Positions 54,478 through 64,000 of a stretch of DNA of 64,000 nucleotides are shown piece by piece; the stretch's first letter is position 1; each line of letters begins with the position of its first letter. The position numbers and the translations under genes are program-made. Source of the stretch: Bolinopsis microptera (Eukaryota; Ctenophora; Tentaculata; Lobata; Bolinopsidae); NCBI RefSeq assembly GCF_026151205.1, contig NC_087072.1:5380084-5444083 (forward strand), in the 5' to 3' direction. The notes under the pieces are model-generated. The model had not been told where the DNA came from. It saw only the letters and a list, made by a program, of their open reading frames with translations, and ran no database searches.

Positions 54478-55880
54478 AAATTATTATTCAAGCAATATAC
54501 ACATAATATAACAATTACCCTATATAAAAATTCAATATAAATTCAATAGAAAACTAAATAAAATTTATAAACACCCTTTAAGTAGTATAAGTAAGCCAGT
54601 TTAAAGAACTGGCTCCAAATTTATATCTAATTCTGCTATTTTTACTGCACTACTACTTTTCAACCCTCTCTCTCCTCTAAGAGCTATGACTGTTGTTCTC
54701 AATAGGTCAAATCTTACTCTCTTCCTAATAAATGTCATTGCCTCACTATATCGTTGGCCTGATTTCCTAGATAGTTTATCCGCTAATTTCTTGAAGAACT
54801 GATTAGCTTCCCTTCCCATACCCCCAGTGGTTGATAGGACTATCGGTGTAAACGTCCCATGTTCCACTTCTACAATCCTTTTATTGTATAAATTCTTTTT
54901 CTGTCTCTCGTGGCTATTGTACATAGTGGTTGGAGATCCAAGAGCCTTATTGGAAGGAGCTTGAGCATGAAATACTCTTACATCTAAAAATGCCCTTTCC
55001 AATGGGTTCCATACACTTTTAGCACTAACATCTAATCTAGCTCCATCTGCTTTGTTGGCCCCTGCAGGAAGTTCTCTCCCGTTGACAGGAATGAGGAGAG
55101 GATCAGTGGTAACATCTTTACAGCCAGCAGTTTCTAATAGCTCTGCTAACACATCCCTCAATGAGTTGTGGCGAAGAGATACATATCCACCCCTTTTGCA
55201 TACTAATGAGTGGTTTATTGAGTTGTCACTTCCACATACACATTTTCTTGCAGCATCTTTTATCCCAAAGTTGTACCTTAGGGCTAGGGCATCATTGAAT
55301 TCTTGCTTGTTGAGACAGAATCCGAATGATTTGAGCGGGAGTGACGAAAGCCAGGAACTTGCCCCTTTCTCTGATGTAAGATCTAATTGCAATTTTTGGG
55401 TTTCATTCAGGTCCTTTGTAACCTCTTCTTTTCTCTCCTTGAAAAACTCTACCCTTGATTTTCAGATTTCAGTCTTGATCTCTACTAGTTTTTCCTGATC
55501 ATCAAAAAAATCTTGGTGCTGGTTGTATATTGCTTCTGTAAGATCTAATGTTACTTTGCAGGAGTACTCGTACTCTAGGTCAGACATCAAACTCAGATCG
55601 TATATACCAAGACCCCCTTCTTTGACTGGTAATGCAAAGAGTTTTCTACTGGTTTGGTCGGTTCCAAACGACCTGTCCAATATTGCTGGTATAAAGGATT
55701 CTTGAATTTTGTATTCTAGTCTCCTGAGGTGTTGACTGATACCAGGTGTTGTTCGACATACATAATTCCATCTTTTAGATAACCCAGGCCATAGTTGAAC
55801 TCAGAATAAGCTGCCTGAGGTTCCCTCTTAGCAATATCTGCCAGATCTTCGATATCATTAATCCATTCATCAACAGATAA
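54478..55880 (-). pseudogene. 5'-truncated retroelement, RT thumb plus endonuclease-like 3' domain
   Basis: A 16-bp direct repeat TTTTACAGATAAAAGA flanks the segment (54462-54477 and 55881-55896), as expected of a target-primed insertion. The minus strand reads EPQAAYSEFNYGL, a frameshift, then LEYKIQESFIPAIL, KLFALPVKEGGLGIYDL, an in-frame TGA at about 55459-55461, then a long open part (54601-55392). That part has CVCGSDNSINHSLVC, RGGYVSLRHNSLRD, ARLDVSAKSVW, RAFLDVRVFHAQ and LSTTGGMGREA. The DxxLDV...FxDVRV region looks like a PD-(D/E)xK endonuclease-type fold downstream of a reverse transcriptase. One frameshift and one stop make it inactive. Confidence 0.7.
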
Positions 55881-56310
55881 TTTTACAGATAAAAGATGTA
55901 AAACAATTCATAAAATATAATGCCCATTTGGTGTATGACTTTTTGTCCTTGACTGCTAGTTTGTAGTTTGGTTTTGGAAGGACAGACTGGGCAAGGAATG
56001 GGCGTGCCTGGAAGCTTTTGCACACACCGAAACGCTAGTTCAGTTAAGTTGTTTGTATGAAAAGCATCAATAACAATAACCCTCGTCAACTCAGCAGCAG
56101 TTTTCGTCCGTGTGATGTGTTGTCCTTCTCTTTTCTGTGTCCCCAATCGTTTTGTTTTGTAAATATTAAAAAACAACATATAGTAGTGTTTTAAGCAAAT
56201 ATTTCAATCATCAAACGTAACTTAATAGTTAATAATAACAATTAACATAACACAAATACTAAACATTCAACTTTTAAACGTGTATTATATTATATATTAT
56301 GTATTATGTA

Positions 56311-56598
56311 TTAAAACTTTTGCATCCTAATATGCAATTTATTCAATAATATGATGCAAAAATCTTTAAACAATTTATATGTTTGTGCTTGCAGCTGATA
56401 TAAAGCTTGGGGTGGTGCTTTAAAAACGGTATTTCGGGTACTAGTAAAGCTTTTACAGGCAACTGGTTCCTTTTGCCAGCCGTTTTTAGTCCAGTACTGT
56501 TTTATTTCTGGTCTCAGAACATGCGCAACAAAAATGTTGTTATGCCAATATAACGTGGAATTATTTGTATCACGTCGTAACCCTCTGTCATTGCACAA
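56311..56598 (-). other. 95-codon open frame of uncertain status
   Basis: The frame reads NSTLYWHNNIFVAHVLRPEI and then KQYWTKNGWQKEPVACKSF, a composition more protein-like than its surroundings. It has no splice context or recognised family. It could be an exon remnant. The neighbouring 55.9-57.1 kb is otherwise without a supported gene. Confidence 0.2.
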
Positions 56599-57137
56599 AG
56601 TGGTTTTGTGGTGATATCAAGGCCACGAATGACGAAGCCGTGCACTCGTGCGCGGCAGGTCTACAACTTGAAACAACACATTTTGGACAATCGATTTATG
56701 AAATTTAAACAAAATTTAGAAAACAAGTCAGTTGATGTTTAAGTTGAGGAAATATTTTTTGAATAACGTTCACTTCTGCTTTAGAATTTTTACTTAAATT
56801 TTGAATTGCGCTGATAAAAATTTATGATTGAGACGAATTTTCGAGTAGTTCACTAGTATATACTATATAATACAGTGAAAAGCGTATTTTACATTTCATT
56901 AGCATCTTGTCACATTTCACGTCGACGGGATTAAACGCGCGCGCGCGTAACGTCTTATCTTATTGATAAATATCTCAGCGAATAAACACACATCGACTTT
57001 GACAATTGACAGACAATTAAACGATCGTGAGTTATGACGGACTTAACTGTATGGGTCAACTACTGAAACTGTATTGTTGTGTATACTATCTTAATCATTA
57101 TTGATTATACTGGACATGAAATGACGAAGTATCTTAA

Positions 57138-57865
57138 AGGGGCATACCCCAAATCTGTCCAGACCTAATGACTTTATTTGGCTTTGCAGATAAAAAATCA
57201 CATTTTCTCCCATAACTTCAAAGGGAAGCATTTTAGGGTGTTTTGTTGTTCATAACTCATATATAAATGTGCTAGTTGCGGTTATTTTGCACCCTTCAAA
57301 AAGTCACTAGCACATTCCTATCAAAATTTTACAAAAATCAGTAAATATTAAAACCGAAAAATGTGCCTAAATTTGTTGTTTGGCTTTGAGGTCCAATAGA
57401 TCAGAAGGTGAATGAGTAAAAACATTTTTGAGGGCATCAAAAACTGCGCCAGAATTCAGAAAACAATTTGATGTCAAGCATCAAATAATCCGATCTTCCC
57501 GGACTGACTTTTTGTTAAAATAAGCCTGAAAAGGAGAATTTTAGCTTTTTGACTTTAAAAATTCATAACACACCAGCCTTTTTAGATACGATATCAAGAT
57601 TTTACACACACCTTGACATAGATGTGAATAAACGGCGAGCAAAATTTCAACCCGATACCGCAGGAAATAATTAACTTATAGCGTGTCAACCACAAAATAA
57701 TTTTTTCCGAAAATTGCACTCTTAACCAGGAAATGCTCGATTACAAAAATTGGAATCCTCAAAATAATTTTTTTGGTGTGGAAACGGTGCGCTAGAAGGT
57801 CACTGAACTACCTATGAGGTCATTTGGTCTGGACGGCACAAACCACTGTTTTGGGGTATGCCCCC
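57138..57865. mobile_element. TTAA-flanked MITE (Kolobok/piggyBac type)
   Basis: TTAA at 57134-57137 and 57866-57869 brackets inverted ends AGGGGCATACCCCAAA and TTTGGGGTATGCCCCC. The second-order palindrome GGGGCATACCCC is present at each end. The 728-bp interior has no coding potential. TTAA target duplications are characteristic of piggyBac and Kolobok transposons; the AGGG start favours Kolobok. Related but diverged sequence occurs at about 62690-62790. Confidence 0.75.
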
Positions 57866-58882
57866 TTAAGCAGCACTTTATACCTCCACTTAGAACTTGA
57901 TTAGTCACGAACAATAGAATCATTATAAATCAATACAATAAAACATCTTGATCAATAAATGCTTAGCAGCACCAGACAGCGGCCGTGTACCTTTTTCGAC
58001 TCCACGGAGTCCCTGATGGGCTTTTGTTTACTTTTGTTAATAATTTGACCAACCTTTCTTTCTCGAAACACATATCCTATTGTACTTCATTTTAGTATTA
58101 AGATAATTTAAAGCAAATGTGAATATATTTACTACGAAATAGAATTATATCAAATTGTCCATGACATTGACTAACCGTATTGATGGTTTTGGATTTTGTA
58201 TGTTGTATTTTAATATGAAGCGTTACTCTTCCCCCTCGGCAAGACAGTTTAGTTTGTATCACATGGTGACCCCCACTGTCGCTTAGGTTGGTTCAAAAAA
58301 ACTAAAATGTCTCAAATTTTGCTGAGTATAAGCTCAAACTTTGATCCCATGGCTAAAACACCCCCAAAAAAATTTTTTTGGTCCAACTCGTCTGGGATGG
58401 GGCTGCACATGCCACGCCCTTATTTTGTGAGGTGCTTATACAGGTAAAATGTTTAAAATCGCCGTTTTTAACCTTTAAACATTGAGATAGGTTCCCGAAA
58501 GTGAGGAAGTCGTATATAAACGTGCTAAAAAGGATAACTTTAGTCAAGGTCTCATGTCTCCACAACCTTGTCTTCAGCATGTCTCTGCGCCTCGGAGGCA
58601 AAGGCGCGGTCGCGTCTCAACCAATCATCGTAGAGACTCAAGTGGACTTTCAAATTGGGGTAACAAGTGCGCATTAGTGGGGGTAGAGACACTCACTTTT
58701 GCTCTAAGAGCTCTGTTTCAGTTGCTTTCAGGCACAGTAAAATTCACAGTATTGGATACAATCATACATTTTAGCAATAAACATTTCAATCAATCTTATC
58801 CTCAAATATTAGTATAGTTAGCTAATTGAGTAGTAGTGTGAGAATCAGGTCGTTAATTGGTGGCAGTAAAGAATGCATAAAT

Positions 58883-58990
58883 TTTTATTCTTAACGAGCC
58901 TCAATTATAATTAATGAGCCTCAATTTTTCTTCTTAACGAGCCTCAATTATAATTAATGAGCCTCAATTTTTCTGGGATTTTTCTTCTTA
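58883..58990. repeat. Subterminal GAGCCTCAATT repeats
   Basis: Two copies of a ~45-bp unit carry AACGAGCCTCAATTATAATT and ATGAGCCTCAATTTTTC just inside the left terminal repeat. They are likely transposase-binding or promoter elements. Confidence 0.7.
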
Positions 58991-59073
58991 ACGAGGAATC
59001 AATAGGTTAGTATAAATAACCTCAAGATGCACTTGGAATCATCTATTGTTGTTTATTGTTATCGAATACAACT

Positions 59074-61821
59074 ATGTCAACCTCAAATTCAAAGAGAAAG
59101 CTTGGTAGACGTGAGGTACCGTTCCTTGGATCTCTTCTCGAAAAGTTACCCTACACTCGACTTCCTACGAAGCGTACTGTTATGAGGAGGCTCATGTTCA
59201 TAACCGAGACAGACTCTGCATCTCTATTATCTATTAATGATGCTATTACCATGGTAAGAGGGGAAATCAAGGATGTTTGGAGCTATGCTGGCTATGAGGA
59301 TATTCTTAAAGATGACAGCAATATTAACAAGAGTATCAAGGTAAGAGCTTCTTTAATCTTATAGATATGATTCTGGTTGTTTTTGTTTCTGTGCAGTGTG
59401 CACCCTATCGTGTTTTAAGGAAGTCTAGTACTACATTCTCTTCTGCGGTTAACACTTATAACTCATTGATAATTTCTTTAAAACATCGTCTCTTTCAGCA
59501 AGTTCGCAAAGAATACCAAGATGTTAACAAAATCCCGACAGATAGAAGAACAACTGAAGCGTATACGAGGAAGGCGACAACTCTTGTTACTAGTTTGAAT
59601 CAGCTCCTCGACATTTCTAAGAAATCTCTTCAACAATCTAACCTAATAACTGCAGAGGACAGAGACTTCCTTGTCAATCACTGGGATAAAACTATCAGCA
59701 CTGTTAAGGATGTGGGTACCTCTCGAATGATACAAAAGAAACTTGATGTAGCAGAAAGGGCTACGGTTAGAGCAGAAAAGTTCCAAGTGTATGCAGAAAA
59801 ACAGAGACCCTTGCAGAATACTTCTGGAGCATTGGACCTTTCCATAGATCTTTCGTCACAAGATGAAGCAAACTCATCCCTTGAATACACCCCATCTCGG
59901 CCGAAGAAGAAGAAGACAGGCACATCTCTTTACTTGGACGTGGACATTCTCAGCAAGATAGGACCAGCAGCTGATAGGCTAAATTTGACGTCCAACCAAG
60001 TTATTGGGATAACGGCAGCCCTAGTTAACAACTCTGGTGGGGATGTTGATGATATAACGCTATCCAAGTCCTCTGCTATAAGGAGACGAGAAGCAGCTAG
60101 AGAAAAGGCGAGCAAAGTTATCAAAGAAAACTTCTCCTGCAACAATGGTTGTCAAATCAATTTTGATGGAAAGCTGCTGAAAGATTTACCAGGACATCTT
60201 ATTGGTAAAGTAAATCGTCTGGCAGTGACTCTATTTCAGGAATCTGGTACCGACCTTCTGAGTATCGCCAAGACGGAGGATTCCACTGGAGAGGGAGAAG
60301 CACGAGCTATCCACGAAATCTTGGAGCAGTGGGAAGTAACGGATAACGTCATTGCAATGGGATTCGACACGACCAGCGCTAACACAGGAATAAACAAAGG
60401 AGCGTGTAAAATCCTCCAGGAAACGCTTAAAAGACAGCTCATATGGATGGCGTGCCGTCACCATGTTCTGGAGCTGGTTATAGGAGCTGCATTTAAGGAA
60501 CTGTTTGGGGCTACATCTGGACCAGAAGTTCCTCTATTTAAGAAGTTCCAGGAAATATGGCCGACTCTAGATCTCTCCAATCTCATCCTACCAGACATCC
60601 CCAGTTACCTTGAATCGAGGAAAGAAAATCTCATTACCTTTATAAATCAGAGACTAGAGGGGGAGAAGCTTCCTCGGAGTGACTACAAGGAGCTACTGGA
60701 ACTTTCCAAGGTAATGTACAAACTACCTAACAATTTTGATCGCAATTTTGGGTTCATTGTGCACGTTTTAGTATGTACTTCTGTTTTATTTTATACAGTA
60801 TACACAACTATAAATCTATTGTAATTTTTAACTCAAAAACCTTTATTCCTGCAGATATTCCTTGGCGAATCTGTTAGTAGAAAAAAAGGGTACGAATATA
60901 AGATCCAGACTCCTGGTGCCTTCCATCACGCAAGATGGATGTCCAAAGCTATCTATGTCCTAAAAATGTGCTTGTTGCAGAACCAGCTAACCAACATTCA
61001 CCACACTAAACGGAAGAAGCTAACGAAATTGGGGATATTCATTGTTTTCGTGTACGTTAAACCTTGGTTTAGAGCTCACTCCGTTACCTCTGCTGCTTCA
61101 AATGATCTTGAACTGTTCAGGTTTGTTACTGTAATAGAATTTCTTAAGATAAATAGTTCGTTTCAAACTACTGAATTATAGCAGCTAAGATTTTAACAGA
61201 TGAAGATTGTTACTTTAATTTTCAATCTTCATAGTTCATAGTTAAACAGAATATCTTGAATTTTTGATAATAATTGATGAAATTACCAGGAATCTGACCA
61301 TCTACAAGAAGATTGACAAGAAGGTAGCAGATAGCTGCAACAAAGTATTTCAGAGACACACCTGGTATTTAACCGAAGAGAACATCTCCTTCTCCCTCTT
61401 TAATGAGAATCTGCCTATCTCAGTACGAGAGAAGCTGGCTGCAGCGATAGTGAAGACGACAAAAAAAGAAGGAAGACTTGAAGTGAGGAAACCAGAGCTG
61501 CCTGAAGTAAAAGATTCCTCGACTCTAGCTGACTTCGCTGGACCTCGTTCTAGATTGCTTTTTGACCTTGTAGGAGTCAGCACACAGTTTCTAGAGAAAG
61601 ACGATTGGCACCTGACATCGGAGTACAAGCAACTGAAGTCCTCTCTAAGAAACCTCGCAGCTACTAATGACTCGGCAGAGAGGGCTATATCTTTAATGAC
61701 TACCTATAATACAAGAATCGCTAGAAAAGAAAGCTGTTTCCAAGATCTTCTACAGGTGGTTCGGTGGCATCAAAAGCAATTTTCATTCCAGTCAAAGGAA
61801 AAATTAAGGGATTTTAAATAA
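59074..61821 (+). CDS. hAT-like (RNase H-fold) transposase, four exons
   Basis: Exons 59074-59340, 59397-60710, 60855-61120 and 61290-61821 are phase-consistent and give 792 aa. An acceptor at 59499 is an alternative for exon 2. The core reads VIAMGFDTTSANTGINKGAC, with a plausible first catalytic Asp, followed by LIWMACRHHVLELVIGAAF and, near the C-terminus, NLAATNDSAERAISLM, which recalls the hAT dimerisation region. No BED or THAP finger is obvious at the N-terminus. The family is widespread as uncharacterised transposon proteins in invertebrates as far as I recall. The hAT call rests on 8-bp duplications plus this layout. An in-frame ATG 18 bp upstream (59056) is an alternative start. Confidence 0.8.
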
Positions 61822-62419
61822 TTTAGTTTGTTAACAATCGAATTTGAATGTAGCTTTAGTATTTAATATGATTTTGATTCTATAAATCTATGATATCCTC
61901 GATTTTTTGCTTCAAACTCTGTTATTTTACTGTGCCTGAAAGCAACTGAAACAGAGCTCTTAGAGCAAAAGTAAGTGTCTCTACCCCCACTAATGCGCAC
62001 TTGTTACCCCAATTTGAAAGTCCACTTGAGTCTCTACGATAATTGGTTGAGACGCGACCGCGCCTTTGCCTCCGAGGCGCAGAGACATGCTGAAGACAAG
62101 GTTGTGGAGACATGAGACCTTGACTAAAGTTATCCTTTTTAGCACGTTTATATACGACTTCCTCACTTTCGGGAACCTATCTCAATGTTTAAAGGTTAAA
62201 AACGGCGATTTTAAACATTTTACCTGTATAAGCACCTCACAAAATAAGGGCGTGGCATGTGCAGCCCCATCCCAGACGAGTTGGACCAAAAAAAATTTTT
62301 TGGGGGTGTTTTAGCCATGGGATCAAAGTTTGAGCTTATACTCAGCAAAATTTGAGACATTTTAGTTTTTTTGAACCAACCTACTGTCGCTTCACTATAG
62401 TGAAGCGACAGTGGGGGTC

Positions 62420-63700
62420 AGGATATAGAATATATCCTGAAAGTTTCAGGGTGATTGCTCAAAAAATGTAGGAGAAGATAGATTTTTAGACTCGATTTTC
62501 AGAATTTGCGATTGAAAATCGCTCAGGCAATACAATTACACATAAGCGCTGACCTTAGACCAGCGGTAATTTCGGCTAGGAACAATATTTTTCCATGGGA
62601 CCAAAAGCAGCTGGTAGATATCATTCCCTTCTACCAGAAACAACTATAAAGTCAATTTCGAGAGAATTTTGATGAAGACCCCCCCCCTTGGCCCCCTTAA
62701 GGCATATGTTCCTTCGTAAGTTATATGTAAATGTGCCAATTGCGGTTCTTTTGCACTCTATCCGAAGACTCTATCACGATCCTATCAAAAGTTAGTAAAA
62801 TGGGCTCAGCGCCACGCCCAAAATGGTTTTTGGCGAATTTCTCGAAAAGTAAGGATTTTAGGCCATGTGTTGATCAATAACTCCTATATAAACATGCATA
62901 TGCGGCTTCGTTTAAGCCTATTCTGAAGTCTCTAAGACCTTCAGAAGCAAAGGGTCAGTTACGTTATTTGGTCAATATGGGCGTGGCCCTCCTGGGTTTT
63001 CCCCACGGTAAAAAAAATGTCTCCAACCGAAAATCGTTTATTCATACCTTTGGGAAGGTCTGTGCAAAGTTTAGTGAGTATCTGAAGATTTGCAGGCAGC
63101 TGTCCTTAAACGACTGGACTGCTAGCTTTCTTTATTTTTGTAAGTCGCGTCGGCTGACATCTTGGGTTGTACTGGATGTAACAAGTTTATTATCGGATGT
63201 CTACTTATATTTATTATGATATCATTATTCATTGTAATGGCAATAAAATTTAAATTTTGTTTTACTTAAATTTTGTTTTACTTATATTAATTGTTAATCA
63301 ATTCATAACCTACCCAAAATGCGCGCTGAGTTGGACTCATTGACAGTCTTGTATTTGATGGTCTAATGTTCGAAACAAATATTGTAAGAGTATCACTCGT
63401 TAAATTATGTTAAGTTGTTTAGTAGTTGTCGTTATGGCACCCATTTTATTTAAATTGAGGCTATATTATATGAATCTTTAATGTATTCCTACTTGTTTAA
63501 GACAAATTTTAGGTTGCCCAACGTGAGAAGCTATTATACCATATGCCTGGTCATCGGTCTAGCTCTCTTTGTTGGAAAGCTAGGGTCTGGACCTATGTCC
63601 ATTGTCCTATACCATACTGATTTGTTTTTTTGCAACAACCCTTAAATTTTTCTAATGTCCTGATTTTAGAGAATATCATAAAATTGGAAGTTTAAAGATT
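62420..63700. other. Repetitive-looking non-coding sequence
   Basis: Segment 62690-62790 (GCATATGTTCC..., AATGTGCCAATTGCGGTT, TTTTGCACTCTATCCGAAG) is a diverged relative of the interior of the TTAA MITE at 57240-57330. No supported gene is seen up to 63.7 kb. Confidence 0.5.
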
Positions 63701-63713
63701 CATTAATTGCAAG

Positions 63714-63905
63714 ATGTCAATGCTGTATGACGAAGATGATAATTTTTGCAATCAGTACAATGATGTGGACGAATCAGCTGAAATCATTAACAAGCCAGAT
63801 CAGATAGTTTGGTCAAACACTTGGGATCTGGAAGGAGAGTTCAAAGTACATATCAGATCAGATTATCCCACTGTAAAAACACAGAACTATAGTGCAAAAG
63901 GGTAA
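63714..63905 (+). CDS. Possible first exon of a gene running off the window
   Basis: This frame of 63 codons starts MSMLYDEDDNFCNQYND and includes IVWSNTWDLEGEFKVHI. It is acidic and protein-like, and ends beside a GGTAAAGG donor-like sequence. There is no recognised domain, and the window ends 95 bp later, so the call is weak. Confidence 0.25.
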   Translation: MSMLYDEDDNFCNQYNDVDESAEIINKPDQIVWSNTWDLEGEFKVHIRSDYPTVKTQNYSAKG

Positions 63906-64000
63906 AGGAAATAGAATTTCAGATTTTGAGATCACAAAAGTGATGGTCTTGAGTAGATGTAAAATCAGTTAATAATTTTTTGATTTATATTTTGAAATAT

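Larger units (their letters stand above)
58284..62383 (+). mobile_element. Complete hAT-like transposon with 460-bp terminal inverted repeats
   Basis: A 4,100-bp element begins TAGGTTGGTTC and ends GAACCAACCTA, with 8-bp direct duplication CTGTCGCT (58276-58283 and 62384-62391). The terminal inverted repeats are about 460 bp (58284-58743 and 61924-62383) and nearly identical; I saw only a few mismatches, such as TCATCG against TTATCG. Between them lie AACGAGCCTCAATT repeats and an intact four-exon transposase. Long matching arms, clean target duplication and an open gene suggest recent, possibly current, activity. The insertion splits a 44-bp perfect palindrome. Confidence 0.88.

Noticed and set aside
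58554-62314. Paired 82-87-codon frames in the two arms of the hAT-like element
   Set aside because: They are mirror images within the terminal inverted repeats and have no family resemblance; chance openness in a duplicated sequence is more likely.

Overview
The window is nuclear DNA of an animal. Genes have spliceosomal introns with GT-AG borders, there are no operons, and transposons and micro- or minisatellites are abundant. The gene set (NEK10, epsilon-tubulin, a SIX homeobox gene, an LDLa-type GPCR, a papain-family protease with ShK modules, GlcNAc-6-sulfatase-like, TAP/ABCB-like half transporter) and the retroelement families suggest a non-bilaterian metazoan such as a cnidarian or ctenophore. 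That placement is an inference, not a demonstration.

Layout. 0.3-2.6 kb: a partial, unrecognised multi-exon gene (+) with a 466-bp (TG)n tract. 3.7-6.5 kb: a secreted cysteine protease with two ShK modules (-). About 6.9-7.1 kb: the terminal exon of a small Cys-rich protein (+). 8.6-9.7 kb: a SAXO-like axonemal protein (+). 10.1-51.9 kb: a NEK10 orthologue (-) that I could assemble into 25 phase-consistent exons totalling 2,979 nt (992 aa). 52.3-53.7 kb: single-exon epsilon-tubulin (-). 54.5-63 kb: a retroelement remnant, a TTAA MITE and a complete 4.1-kb hAT-like transposon.

NEK10 is the backbone of the window. Its introns hold five other protein-coding genes, all on the opposite strand: an LDLa GPCR (intron 21), a jacalin-like protein and an ABC half transporter (intron 14), a sulfatase (intron 11) and a SIX homeobox gene (intron 8). 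An intact LINE nearly fills intron 10. Intron 9 is a pile of MITEs, a Helitron-like copy and a TIR element.

The most unusual structure is a 49 x 45-bp minisatellite (21201-23405) that begins inside NEK10 kinase exon 15. Each unit carries the exon's 3' splice site plus its first 15 coding bases, so the intron offers up to 48 in-phase decoy acceptors. Most units also carry a palindromic CACGTG E-box. SAXO-like, NEK10 and epsilon-tubulin are all cilium or centriole genes and are immediate neighbours.
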